A stretch of DNA of 64,000 nt, from NCBI RefSeq assembly GCF_002101785.1, contig NZ_LQPJ01000136.1, positions 186,001 through 250,000 on the forward strand. Reading direction: 5' to 3'. The first letter of the stretch is position 1, and every line of letters starts with the position of its first letter. Below, piece after piece: positions 50,563 through 59,256 of this stretch. Position numbers and translations under genes: made by a program. The notes below the pieces were generated by a model. That model searched no databases and had not been told where the DNA came from. It worked only from the letters and a program-made list of their open reading frames with translations. This DNA comes from Mycobacterium palustre. GTDB lineage: Bacteria; Actinomycetota; Actinomycetes; Mycobacteriales; Mycobacteriaceae.

Positions 50563-50913
50563 ATGTCGGCGTCACGGCCTACCGGTCCCAGACCGCACGG
50601 CGTGGGCGTGCGGGGCGTGGTGCGCAGCGCGGACACGGGCGAAACGGCCGGGTGGGTGTCGAAAGCGTTATGCAACGACTCCGATCCCGACAGGCTCTTC
50701 GTGACGGGGGCGGCCCAGCGCAAGGCCGCTTCGATCTGCCGGCACTGCCCGGTGATGCGGGAGTGCGCGGCCGAGGCGTTGGACAACCGGGTCGAATTCG
50801 GCATCTGGGGCGGCATGACCGAGCGTCAACGGCGGGCTCTGCTCAAGCAGCACCCCGAGGTGGTGTCGTGGTCGAACTTCCTGAGCGAGCGAACCAGCCG
50901 TAGCACCGGCTGA
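50563..50913 (+). CDS. WhiB-family iron-sulfur regulator, WhiB4-like
   Basis: A 116-residue WhiB protein. Four cysteines bind the 4Fe-4S cluster: Cys37, Cys59, Cys62 and Cys68, in SKALCNDSD and ASICRHCPVMRECAAEA. The beta-turn GIWGGMTERQRR (residues 80-91) and the tail KQHPEVVSWSNFL are almost those of M. tuberculosis WhiB4 (Rv3681c). WhiB4 is a redox sensor that binds DNA; this paralogue may do the same. The ATG at 50563 is preceded by AAGGGAG; the frame is open further upstream. It lies 88 bases after the SDR and before two lipoprotein genes of the opposite strand. Confidence 0.92.
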   Translation: MSASRPTGPRPHGVGVRGVVRSADTGETAGWVSKALCNDSDPDRLFVTGAAQRKAASICRHCPVMRECAAEALDNRVEFGIWGGMTERQRRALLKQHPEVVSWSNFLSERTSRSTG

Positions 50914-50928
50914 ATCCGCCTGAGCGAC

Positions 50929-50942
50929 GCCCCTTTCGGGGC
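50929..50942 (+). terminator. Short hairpin after the WhiB gene
   Basis: GCCCC-TTTC-GGGGC at 50929-50942, followed by a short T-run at 50950-50954. It lies between convergent WhiB and lipoprotein genes. The 5-bp stem is short, so the call is tentative. Confidence 0.4.
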
Positions 50943-50961
50943 CGGCCGCTTTTGGGGACGG

Positions 50962-51687
50962 CTACCTGCCGCGATTTCCGGCCCCCGACGCGAGCGCGAT
51001 GTTGGCGGCCAGCTGCTTGGCCAACGCCGCCGCGAAGCCGTTCGCCTCGCTGTAGGCACATGCCATGACGTCGATCACCACGTTGTTGGCGACCGTGAGG
51101 GCGCGCTGGCAGCGCCAGCCGACGTGTCTCTCGCTCCGCCGGGTCGCCGTCAACGTTCCGCCGGAGTCGTCGACCGGCCCGACATCCCACGTTCCGCTCT
51201 TCCCCGGGTCGGGCGGGTCGGCCGCATAGCTGCGATTGGCGCAGCCGCGCCACAGCTCCGCCGCGTGCCGGTAGAACCCCGTGGCCTGGCCCGCGGAGGG
51301 AAACGCCACGACGTCCTGGTCAACGTAATGCGCGGGCTGGTCTCCCGGCTCGAACAAAACCTGACCTTGGTAGCCCGTCCACCCGCTGCCGGCGTAGGCG
51401 GGGGCCGCGGCCGGTATGGCCACCGCCGCGCATTCGGCCGGTGTGCCCTCGCCGGTCGACATCTGCGTGTAGTTCTTGCCGTCCTCGACGGTCATGCCGG
51501 TCGCGCCCATGGTGGTGTTTACCTGCTCGGTGTTGAGCAACAATCCCGGCAATGCCGAAGCAGCGATCGGTGGCGAAGGCGAGGGTGGGGCCGGCGGCGA
51601 TGACGTCGCCGTGGGGACCGGATCGCCAACGCACCCGGCGACCAAAGTGCAGGTGGCCAAAGCGGCGACCCACATCGAGTTGTTCAT
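50962..51687 (-). CDS. Lipoprotein with PknH-like extracellular sensor domain (copy 1)
   Basis: A 241-residue probable lipoprotein. The N-terminus has a signal with lipobox LVAGC (Cys19 the lipidated residue), then a Pro/Ser-rich linker, and a domain like the extracellular sensor of PknH (PF14032), about residues 40-235. The conserved cysteines are in TPAECAAVA, AELWRGCANRS, VGWRCQRALT and DVMACAYSEA, which could make two disulfides. It should sit on the outer face of the membrane; its ligand is unknown. A second copy lies 23 bases upstream on the same strand. Confidence 0.87.
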   Translation of the reverse strand: MNNSMWVAALATCTLVAGCVGDPVPTATSSPPAPPSPSPPIAASALPGLLLNTEQVNTTMGATGMTVEDGKNYTQMSTGEGTPAECAAVAIPAAAPAYAGSGWTGYQGQVLFEPGDQPAHYVDQDVVAFPSAGQATGFYRHAAELWRGCANRSYAADPPDPGKSGTWDVGPVDDSGGTLTATRRSERHVGWRCQRALTVANNVVIDVMACAYSEANGFAAALAKQLAANIALASGAGNRGR

Positions 51688-51710
51688 TGCGGTCCCGCTC
51701 CATCGCGCCG

Positions 51711-52481
51711 TCAGTGCGCTTGCCGGGTGACGGTGGCCGCCATCTTGTCAGCGATCTGGCTGGCTTGGTCGCCGAGCTGATATGCGCAGGCGTTGACGTC
51801 GAGGACCACGTTCACGACGGCGCGCAGCGCATGGCGGCAGGTGTATCCGTTGCCGCCTTCGAGCGTGTGTGGCTGCGTGATCGCCGGAACATCCCCGCCG
51901 AGATTTCCGACGGTCCACAGGTAGTCCCGCCCCATGTGGTGTGCGGTGATGGTCTGCCCGGCGCAGGCGCGCCACTTGGCCGCCGAGGCCCGCACGAAGG
52001 CCACCGCCAGGTCGGCCGACGGGAAGGTGACCGCCGCCTGCCCGACACGGTGGTGCGGATCGTCTCCCACTTCGTGCAGCCCCTGGGCGCTGACCGCGGT
52101 GTATCCGCTGCCCTGGTACACGGCTGCTTCAGCCACGAAGAATGCGGCGCGGCAGTCGAGGTTGGACAGCGTCCTGTCGACCGTCCATGTCGCATGCTCG
52201 ATCGGCGAGGTGGGCTGCATGTCCGAGGCGCCCATCGCGGTGTTGACGTCCGCCACCGTGAGCAGGACGGAGTCGAGTTGCGCGGAGGCCATCATCGGCG
52301 CCGCGGAGGTCGGCGCGCCCTGCGGAGAGCTCGTGTGCGCGGTGGGCGTGGCCCGCCCGCAGCCGGCGGCCGCGACCGCCGTGATCATCAGCGCGGCCGC
52401 CGCCCGGTCGCCGATGCGCCGGGGTCCGCGGGGCCGGCGACGGCGCGTGCCCGTCGTGCCCGCACCGGGCGGCTCATTCAC
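51711..52481 (-). CDS. Lipoprotein with PknH-like extracellular sensor domain (copy 2)
   Basis: A 256-residue paralogue of the next gene. The basic N-terminus is followed by a hydrophobic stretch and a lipobox ending VAAAGC (Cys41), then the PknH-like domain with cysteines in NLDCRAAFF, WRACAGQTI, GYTCRHALR and NACAYQLGD. The GTG at 52481 gives the only sensible signal region; the frame stays open further upstream. It lies 23 bases before copy 1 and is divergent from the TldD gene. The pair may be duplicates with split ligands; this is only an inference. Confidence 0.85.
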   Translation of the reverse strand: MNEPPGAGTTGTRRRRPRGPRRIGDRAAAALMITAVAAAGCGRATPTAHTSSPQGAPTSAAPMMASAQLDSVLLTVADVNTAMGASDMQPTSPIEHATWTVDRTLSNLDCRAAFFVAEAAVYQGSGYTAVSAQGLHEVGDDPHHRVGQAAVTFPSADLAVAFVRASAAKWRACAGQTITAHHMGRDYLWTVGNLGGDVPAITQPHTLEGGNGYTCRHALRAVVNVVLDVNACAYQLGDQASQIADKMAATVTRQAH

Positions 52482-52617
52482 CGGCCATGCTCCCGGCCAA
52501 CAGCATGCGCAGATGCTACCAACGCGGCACTCATTCCGAGCGAGACCGCGCGGCGGGTTCCTGCCGTGTGATACATGTCGGGCGTTCGGCCAAGAACTCC
52601 GAGAGGAGGGGACCTTG

Positions 52618-54135
52618 GTGATCTCGAATCGGGAGATCGATGCCGACTTCCTGAGCCTTCCTCGCCAGCGGCTAGCCGACGCCGCGATGTCGGCGGCCCG
52701 AGCCTGCGGGGCCGCGCACGCCGACTTGCGGGTGCACCGCATCGCTACCGAAACCATCCAGCTGCGCGACGGGAAGCTGGAGGCGGCGGTGTCGAACCGC
52801 GAGCTCGGCCTGGCGGTCCGGGTGATCGTCGACGGCACTTGGGGATTCGCCTCGCACGCCGAGCTGGCTCCAGACGTTGCGGCGGACACCGCCCGGCGGG
52901 CCGTGCGGGCGGCCACCGCGCTGGCGGCGCTGAACACCGAACGCGTCGAGCTGGCGCCGGAACCCGTGCATGCCGACGCCACCTGGGTATCGAGCTACCA
53001 GGTCGACCCGTTCACCGTTCCCACCGCCGACAAGGTCGGCCTCCTGCAGGAGTATTCGGGAAGGCTGCTGGCCGGCGACGGGGTGGACCACGTGTCGGCC
53101 CACGTGACCGTGGTCAAAGAGCAAACCTTCTATGCCGACACGTTCGGCTCGTCGATCACCCAGCAGCGGGTGCGCCTGACGCCGGCCCTCGAGGCCGTGA
53201 CCGTCGGAGGTGCGGCCGGCGGGTTCGATACGCTGCGGACCCTGGCGCCGCCGATGGGACGCGGTTGGGAGGTGGTGGCCGGTGACGAAATCTGGAACTG
53301 GACCGACGAACTCGCGCAGATGCCGTCGCTGCTGGCCGAGAAAGTCCGCGCGCCCAGCGTGCGCGCCGGCCCCACCGATCTGGTGATCGATCCGTCCAAC
53401 CTGTGGCTGACCATCCACGAATCGATAGGCCACGCAACGGAATACGACCGTGCGCTCGGCTACGAGGCTGCCTACGCCGGCACCTCGTTCGCCACCCCGG
53501 ACAAGCTGGGGACCCTGCGCTACGGTTCGCCGGTGATGAACGTGACCGCCGACCGCACCGTCGAATTCGGCCTCGCCAGCGTCGGTTACGACGACGAGGG
53601 GGTGGCCGCCCAACGCTGGGATCTGGTGCGCGACGGGATATTCGTCGGCTATCAGCACGACCGGATGTCCGCGTCACGGCTCGGGCAGCCGCGCTCCAAC
53701 GGCTGCTCCTACGCCGACTCGCCCCATCACGTCCCGATTCAGCGGATGGCCAACGTCTCGCTGCAGCCGGGCCCCGGCGCCACCAGCACCGCCGACCTGA
53801 TCGCGCGAGTCGACGACGGCATCTACGTCGTGGGCGACAAATCGTGTTCGATCGATATGCAGCGCTGCAACTTTCAGTTCACCGGGCAGCGGTTCTACCG
53901 CATCCGCGGCGGTCGCCTCGGCGGTCAGCTGCGCGACGTCGCCTGTCAGGCGAGCACCATCGACTTCTGGAATTCGATGGAGGCCGTGGGGGGTGAGTCG
54001 ACGTGGCGGCTCGGCGGCGCCTTCACGTGCGGCAAAGCCCAGCCCGGGCAGTTGGCCGCCGTCAGCCACGGCTGCCCGTCGGCGTTGTTCCGCGGCGTCA
54101 ACGTGCTCAACGCCCGCGTCGGAGGCAGCAAATGA
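52618..54135 (+). CDS. TldD-type metalloprotease subunit (Rv2315c-like)
   Basis: A 505-residue TldD-family protein, equal in length to Rv2315c. The metal motif HESIGH (residues 267-272, HExxxH) and the C-terminal CGKAQPGQ are characteristic. TldD and TldE form a heterodimeric zinc protease that degrades unfolded peptides and trims leader peptides in some ribosomal peptide systems such as microcin B17. The GTG at 52618 has GAGAGGAGGG upstream. It overlaps the TldE gene by 4 bases. It lies 88 bases before an ABC exporter locus and in the same block as a cysteine-rich small peptide gene. Confidence 0.92.
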   Translation: MISNREIDADFLSLPRQRLADAAMSAARACGAAHADLRVHRIATETIQLRDGKLEAAVSNRELGLAVRVIVDGTWGFASHAELAPDVAADTARRAVRAATALAALNTERVELAPEPVHADATWVSSYQVDPFTVPTADKVGLLQEYSGRLLAGDGVDHVSAHVTVVKEQTFYADTFGSSITQQRVRLTPALEAVTVGGAAGGFDTLRTLAPPMGRGWEVVAGDEIWNWTDELAQMPSLLAEKVRAPSVRAGPTDLVIDPSNLWLTIHESIGHATEYDRALGYEAAYAGTSFATPDKLGTLRYGSPVMNVTADRTVEFGLASVGYDDEGVAAQRWDLVRDGIFVGYQHDRMSASRLGQPRSNGCSYADSPHHVPIQRMANVSLQPGPGATSTADLIARVDDGIYVVGDKSCSIDMQRCNFQFTGQRFYRIRGGRLGGQLRDVACQASTIDFWNSMEAVGGESTWRLGGAFTCGKAQPGQLAAVSHGCPSALFRGVNVLNARVGGSK

Positions 54136-55505
54136 TCCCCGCACAGCAGGTCGTCGAGCTCGTTTTGGATGAGGCGGCCCGGTCGGGTGGGGCCGATGAA
54201 ACCCTGGTTTTGGTCACCGACCGCGACGAGGCGTCGCTGCGCTGGGCGAACAACTCGATGACCACCAACGGTATGTCGGTCAGTCGCAGCACCACCGTGA
54301 TTTCCGTTGTGCGCCTTGCGGATAGCGCGCGTGTTTGGTCGCTGCGCTTTGCCGAGGTGGACCCGGCGGTGATTCCCGAGCTGGTGGTCGCTTGCCAGGA
54401 GGCGGCACGCTCGGCCCCGGCGGCGCGCGACGCCGCGCCCCTACTCGCCGGTCCGGGCCCGCCCGACGACTGGGACGCGCCGACTCCCGGCACCGGCGTC
54501 GAGGTGTTTGCGGACCTCGCCGGGCCGTTGAGCCGGGGATTCCGTGGCGGTGACCAGTTGTACGGCTACGCGCGCCACGTGCTGGAGACGACGTTTCTGG
54601 CTTCGTCGACCGGGCTGCGGCGGCGCTACACCCAGCCCACCGGTTCGGTGGAGATCACCGCCAAACGCGGCGCGGCCAGCGCCTGGGCGGGTGTCGGGAC
54701 GCCGGATTTCGCCTCTGTGCCAACGGATCTGCTGCTCGAGCGGCTGGCGACTCGGCTCGGTTGGGCGCAGCGCACCGTCGAGCTGCGGCCGGGCCGATAC
54801 GAGACGATCATGCCGCCGTCGACGGTGGCCGACCTGATGATCTGCTTGCGGCTGAGGATGTCCGGGCGCGGCGCGCGGGAGGGCCGGACCGCGTTCGCGT
54901 CGGCCGGCGGTGGGACCCGGCTGGGGGAGCGTCTCACCGACCTGCCGCTGTCGCTGTACTCAGACCCGTCGGCCCCCGGCCTGGCGTGTGTGCCCTTCGT
55001 CGCGGCGCCACGCTCGTCGGAGATGGTGTCGGTCTTCGACAACGGAATGGATTTCGGGCGGGTGGACTGGATCCGCGACGGGGTGATCAACGCGCTGGCC
55101 TATCCGCGGGCCGCGGCCGCGGAGTTCGAGGCGCCGGTCGCGGTGGCCGCCGACAACCTGCTGATGACCGGCGGCAGGGCGGACCTCGCCGAGATGCTGG
55201 CCAGCACCGAACGCGGGCTGCTGCTCACCACGCTGTGGTATATCCGTGAGGTCGAGCCGACGACGCTGCTGCTCACCGGAGTGACCCGCGACGGTGTCTA
55301 TCTGGTCGAGGACGGCGAAGTGACGGGGGCGGTCAACAACTTTCGGTTCAGCGAGAGCCCGTTGGACCTGTTGCGGCGAGCGACCCAGGCCGGCGTCAGC
55401 GAGGTGACCCTTCCCCGGCAATGGGGCGATTGGGCCCCCCGGGCGGCGATGCCGCCGCTGCGGATACCCGACTTTCACATGTCGTCGATAAGCCCGGCGC
55501 AGTAG
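54132..55505 (+). CDS. TldE/PmbA-type metalloprotease partner (Rv2314c-like)
   Basis: A 457-residue non-catalytic TldE-like partner, equal in length to Rv2314c. It lacks the HExxxH motif and has features such as TTFLASSTGLRRRYTQPTGS, FDNGMDFGRVDWIRDGVINA and VTGAVNNFRFSESPLDLLRR. The ATG at 54132 overlaps the TldD stop by 4 bases, so the two subunits are made together. In M. tuberculosis the matching pair is elsewhere in the genome. The ABC transporter genes start 88 bases later on the same strand. Confidence 0.92.
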   Translation: MIPAQQVVELVLDEAARSGGADETLVLVTDRDEASLRWANNSMTTNGMSVSRSTTVISVVRLADSARVWSLRFAEVDPAVIPELVVACQEAARSAPAARDAAPLLAGPGPPDDWDAPTPGTGVEVFADLAGPLSRGFRGGDQLYGYARHVLETTFLASSTGLRRRYTQPTGSVEITAKRGAASAWAGVGTPDFASVPTDLLLERLATRLGWAQRTVELRPGRYETIMPPSTVADLMICLRLRMSGRGAREGRTAFASAGGGTRLGERLTDLPLSLYSDPSAPGLACVPFVAAPRSSEMVSVFDNGMDFGRVDWIRDGVINALAYPRAAAAEFEAPVAVAADNLLMTGGRADLAEMLASTERGLLLTTLWYIREVEPTTLLLTGVTRDGVYLVEDGEVTGAVNNFRFSESPLDLLRRATQAGVSEVTLPRQWGDWAPRAAMPPLRIPDFHMSSISPAQ

Positions 55506-55593
55506 GCGATTCCCGTCGGGGCGGGCAGTTTCCGGGTTCGGGAGGCCGTGCGGGTTCGTCGCGAGGCGCGTGGCGATGTGCGACAGTACGGAA

Positions 55594-57339
55594 ATGCTCC
55601 TTGCGCTGGTGCGACGGTACGTGCGGCCGTATCGTCGGCCGGTCGCGGCGGTCGCGCTGTTCCAGGTGATAAGCGCGCTGGCCCTGCTCTACCTGCCCAC
55701 GGTCAACGCGGCCATCATCGACGACGGGGTGGCCAAGGGCGACACCGACACGATCGTCAAGCTGGGCGCGCTGATGCTCGCGGTCACCGGTGTGCAGGTG
55801 CTGTGCAGCGTCGGGGCCGTGTACTTCGGGTCCCGGACCGGTATGGGGTTCGGGCGCGACCTGCGCCGAGCGATCTTTCACCACGTCACCGGCTTCTCTG
55901 CGCACGAGACCGCCCGGTTCGGCGCACCGTCACTGCTGACGCGGACCACCAACGACGTCCAGCAGCTGCAGATGTTGGTGCAATTGAGCTGCACCGGGCT
56001 GATCACCGCTCCGATCATGTGTGTCGGCGGCATCGTCATGGCCGTGCACCAAGACGCCGCGCTGTCCTGGCTGTTGGTGCTCAGCGTCTCCGTGCTGGCG
56101 GCGTGCGACTACTGGATCGTCTCGCACATGCTGCCGCTGTTCCGCAGCATGCAACAGCTGGTCGACGACGTCAACCGCGTTATGCGCGAACAGCTCTCCG
56201 GTATCCGGGTCATCCGGGCGTTCGCCCGGGAACCTTTCGAACGGGAGCGATTCGACCGGGCGAATTTCGCGCTGGCACAAAGGGCGCTGCGCGCCGGCAA
56301 GTGGCAGGGGTTGATGCTGCCACTGACGAACCTGACGATCAACCTGTCCAGCGTCGCGGTCATCTGGTTCGGCGGTCTGCGCCTCGACGCCGGCCGAACG
56401 CAGGTCGGTTCGCTGATCGCGTTCCTGGTCTATTTCATGCAGATCCTGATGTCGGTGATGGTGGCGACCTGGATTTTGATGGAGGTGCCCCGGTCGTGGG
56501 TCTGCGCGAAGCGGATCGGCGAGGTGCTCTCAACCCGGCCCGCGGTCCAGAGCCCGGCGAACCCGAAACGCCCGCAGGCTGTGCGCGGCGTCGTGCGGCT
56601 GGCCGGAGTGTCATTTCGCTACCCGGGTGCCGATCGCCCAGTGGTACACGATTTCTCGCTGACCGCGCTGCCGGGCACCACCACCGCGATCGTGGGGTCG
56701 ACCGGCTCGGGCAAGTCGACGCTGATCTCGCTGATCTGCCGGCTCTACGACGTCACGTCGGGCTCGGTGCGCCTAGACGAGGTCGATGTTCGTGATTATG
56801 ACACCGAGGTGCTCTGGTCGACCCTGGGGCTCGTGCCTCAGCGAAGCTACCTGTTCTCCGGAACCGTGGCGGACAACCTGCGATACGGCAAGGCCGACGC
56901 AACCGAGAAAGAGATGTGGCACGCGCTGAGGGTGGCCTGCGCCGAGGATTTCGTCCGCGCACATGTGGACGGGCTGCAGATGCCGGTGGCCCAGGGCGGC
57001 ACCAACTTTTCCGGCGGTCAACGCCAGCGCCTGGCAATCGCCCGCGCCGTAATCCGCCGGCCGGCGGTGTACCTGTTCGACGACGCCTTCTCCGCACTGG
57101 ACGTCCACACCGACGCCCGTGTTCGCGCCCGCCTTCGTGACGTGACCGGTAACGCTACCGTAATCATTGTCGCGCAGCGTATTTCGACTGTCGTCGATGC
57201 CGACAGGGTGATCGTCATCGACGGCGGGAAGGTCGTCGGTGACGGAACCCACGAGTCGCTGCTGGCAGACTGTGCCGCCTATGCCGAGTTCGCCGACTCA
57301 CAGGCGATGACCGCCGGGACCGGGGGGTCGGCACCGTGA
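55594..57339 (+). CDS. ABC exporter half-transporter, degenerate site partner (Rv1273c-like)
   Basis: A 581-residue fused membrane/ATPase half-exporter. Six spans cover about residues 18-290. The ATPase has Walker A VGSTGSGKST, signature NFSGGQRQR and Walker B VYLFDDAFSALD; the catalytic glutamate is an aspartate, as in degenerate sites of heterodimeric exporters. I chose the ATG at 55594, whose product starts MLLALVRRYVRPYRR as in Rv1273c, over a GTG at 55570. Its stop overlaps the next half-transporter by 4 bases. It might export lipid or peptide; the TldD/TldE linkage favours a peptide, by inference. Confidence 0.92.
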   Translation: MLLALVRRYVRPYRRPVAAVALFQVISALALLYLPTVNAAIIDDGVAKGDTDTIVKLGALMLAVTGVQVLCSVGAVYFGSRTGMGFGRDLRRAIFHHVTGFSAHETARFGAPSLLTRTTNDVQQLQMLVQLSCTGLITAPIMCVGGIVMAVHQDAALSWLLVLSVSVLAACDYWIVSHMLPLFRSMQQLVDDVNRVMREQLSGIRVIRAFAREPFERERFDRANFALAQRALRAGKWQGLMLPLTNLTINLSSVAVIWFGGLRLDAGRTQVGSLIAFLVYFMQILMSVMVATWILMEVPRSWVCAKRIGEVLSTRPAVQSPANPKRPQAVRGVVRLAGVSFRYPGADRPVVHDFSLTALPGTTTAIVGSTGSGKSTLISLICRLYDVTSGSVRLDEVDVRDYDTEVLWSTLGLVPQRSYLFSGTVADNLRYGKADATEKEMWHALRVACAEDFVRAHVDGLQMPVAQGGTNFSGGQRQRLAIARAVIRRPAVYLFDDAFSALDVHTDARVRARLRDVTGNATVIIVAQRISTVVDADRVIVIDGGKVVGDGTHESLLADCAAYAEFADSQAMTAGTGGSAP

Positions 57340-59240
57340 GGGCCGCGGTCCGCACTCCCGTCCGGGGCGTGGTGGAGGGACCCGCCGAACGATCCCGTGA
57401 TTTCCGCGGCTCGGCGATCCGGCTGATAAAGCTGCTCACCCCGCAGCGTGGCCTTGCGGCCCTGGTCGTCACCTTAGCGCTCGGCGGCATCGCGATCGGG
57501 GTGATCGGACCGCGAATCCTGGGGCGCGCCACCGACCTGCTCTTCGACGGCTTCATCGGCCGGCGGCTGCCCGCCGGCATCACCAAGGAACAGGCCATCG
57601 CGGCCGCCCGCGCCCGGGGCGAGAACACCTTCGCCGACCTGTTGTCCGGGATGGACGTCACACCCGGCGTGGGCGTGGACTTCGGCGCCGTCGGCCGCAC
57701 CCTCGCGTTGGCGGTAGTGTTGTATCTTCTTGCGCCACTGATGGTTTGGCTGCAGGTGCGGATTCTCAACGTCATCGTGCAGCGCGCCGTGCGGGCGTTG
57801 CGTGCCGAGGTCGAGCACAAGGTGCACCGGCTGCCGCTGTCCTTCTTCGACAAACGCCCGCGCGGGGAGCTCCTCAGCCGGGTCACCAACGACATCGACA
57901 ACCTGCAGACGTCGCTGTCATTGACGATCAGCCAGTTGCTGATCGCGGTGCTGACGGTGGCGGCGGTGTTGGCGATGATGTTGACGATCTCGCCGGTGCT
58001 GGCGGGCATCGCGGTGCTGACCCTGCCGTTGTCGCTGCTGACGACGCGGTTGATCACCAAACGCTCGCAGCGAATGTTTGTGGCGCAGTGGGCAAACACC
58101 GGCCGGCTCAACGCCCACGTCGAGGAGACCTACAGCGATTTCACGCTGGTCAAGACCTTCGGGCACCGGCGCCAAGTGCTGCAGCGATTCGACGAACTCA
58201 ACGAGGACGTCTACCGCCCCAGCTTCCGCGCGCAATTTCTGTCCGGCCTGTTGTCGCCGGCCACCATGTTCCTCGGTGACCTCACCTACGTCGCGGTCGC
58301 GGTCGTCGGCGCGCTACAGGTGGCGACCGGTCAGATCACCCTCGGCGGCGTCCAGGCATTCATCCAGTACGTCCGCCAGTTCAACGGGCCCTTGACTCAG
58401 GTGGCCAGCATGTACCAAACGTTGCAGTCCGGGGTGGCCAGCGCCGAGCGGGTGTTCGATTTGCTCGATGCGGCCGAGGAGACGCCTGACAGCGCCGCAG
58501 CCGTCTCCGCCGGCGATATCCGAAGTGGCCGCGTGGAGTTCGAGCACGTCACCTTCTCCTACCGCCCCGGTGCCCCGGTGATCCACGATCTGTCGCTGGT
58601 GGCCGAACCCGGCAGCACGGTGGCGATCGTCGGGCCGACCGGAGCGGGCAAGACCACGCTGGTGAACCTGATGATGCGCTTCTACGACGTCGACTCGGGC
58701 CGGATCCTGATCGACGGGATCGACATCACGACGCTCAGCCGGCATTCGCTGCGCTCCCGGATCGGGATGGTGTTGCAGGACACCTGGCTGTTTGGCGGGA
58801 CGATCGCCGAGAATATCGGCTACGGACGGCCCGGCGCCGGGCGGGACGAAATCATCGAGGCGGCCAAGGCGGCCCACCTGGACCGGATCGTGCGGACGCT
58901 GCCAGGCGGCTACGACACCTGGGTCAGCGACGACGCCGCCAACATCAGTACCGGTGAAAAGCAACTGATCACCATCGCGCGGGCGTTTCTGGCCCGCCCC
59001 AAGTTGCTCATCCTGGACGAAGCGACCAGCTCGGTCGACACCCGCACCGAGCTGCTCATCGCGCACGCCACCCGCGAGCTGCGCCGGGACCGCACGAGTT
59101 TCATTATTGCCCACCGTCTTTCGACGATCCGCGACGCGGACTTGATCCTGGTGCTCGACGCCGGCCGGATCGTCGAGCGGGGCACCCATGCCGAGCTGAT
59201 GGCCCGCCGGGGCGCGTATTACGCGATGACCCGCGGTTAG
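57336..59240 (+). CDS. ABC exporter half-transporter, active-site partner (Rv1272c-like)
   Basis: A 634-residue half-exporter. It has a longer N-terminal domain with an insert (residues 55-125) and a six-span membrane region, then an ATPase with Walker A VGPTGAGKTT, Walker B LLILDEATSSVD and a non-canonical signature NISTGEKQL where LSGGQ is expected. Its intact glutamate pairs with the good signature of the first subunit, giving one active and one degenerate ATP site. The GTG at 57336 overlaps the previous stop. The stop is 16 bases from the convergent cupin gene. The substrate is unknown. Confidence 0.92.
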   Translation: MRAAVRTPVRGVVEGPAERSRDFRGSAIRLIKLLTPQRGLAALVVTLALGGIAIGVIGPRILGRATDLLFDGFIGRRLPAGITKEQAIAAARARGENTFADLLSGMDVTPGVGVDFGAVGRTLALAVVLYLLAPLMVWLQVRILNVIVQRAVRALRAEVEHKVHRLPLSFFDKRPRGELLSRVTNDIDNLQTSLSLTISQLLIAVLTVAAVLAMMLTISPVLAGIAVLTLPLSLLTTRLITKRSQRMFVAQWANTGRLNAHVEETYSDFTLVKTFGHRRQVLQRFDELNEDVYRPSFRAQFLSGLLSPATMFLGDLTYVAVAVVGALQVATGQITLGGVQAFIQYVRQFNGPLTQVASMYQTLQSGVASAERVFDLLDAAEETPDSAAAVSAGDIRSGRVEFEHVTFSYRPGAPVIHDLSLVAEPGSTVAIVGPTGAGKTTLVNLMMRFYDVDSGRILIDGIDITTLSRHSLRSRIGMVLQDTWLFGGTIAENIGYGRPGAGRDEIIEAAKAAHLDRIVRTLPGGYDTWVSDDAANISTGEKQLITIARAFLARPKLLILDEATSSVDTRTELLIAHATRELRRDRTSFIIAHRLSTIRDADLILVLDAGRIVERGTHAELMARRGAYYAMTRG

Positions 59241-59256
59241 CGCGACGTCCCCGGTC

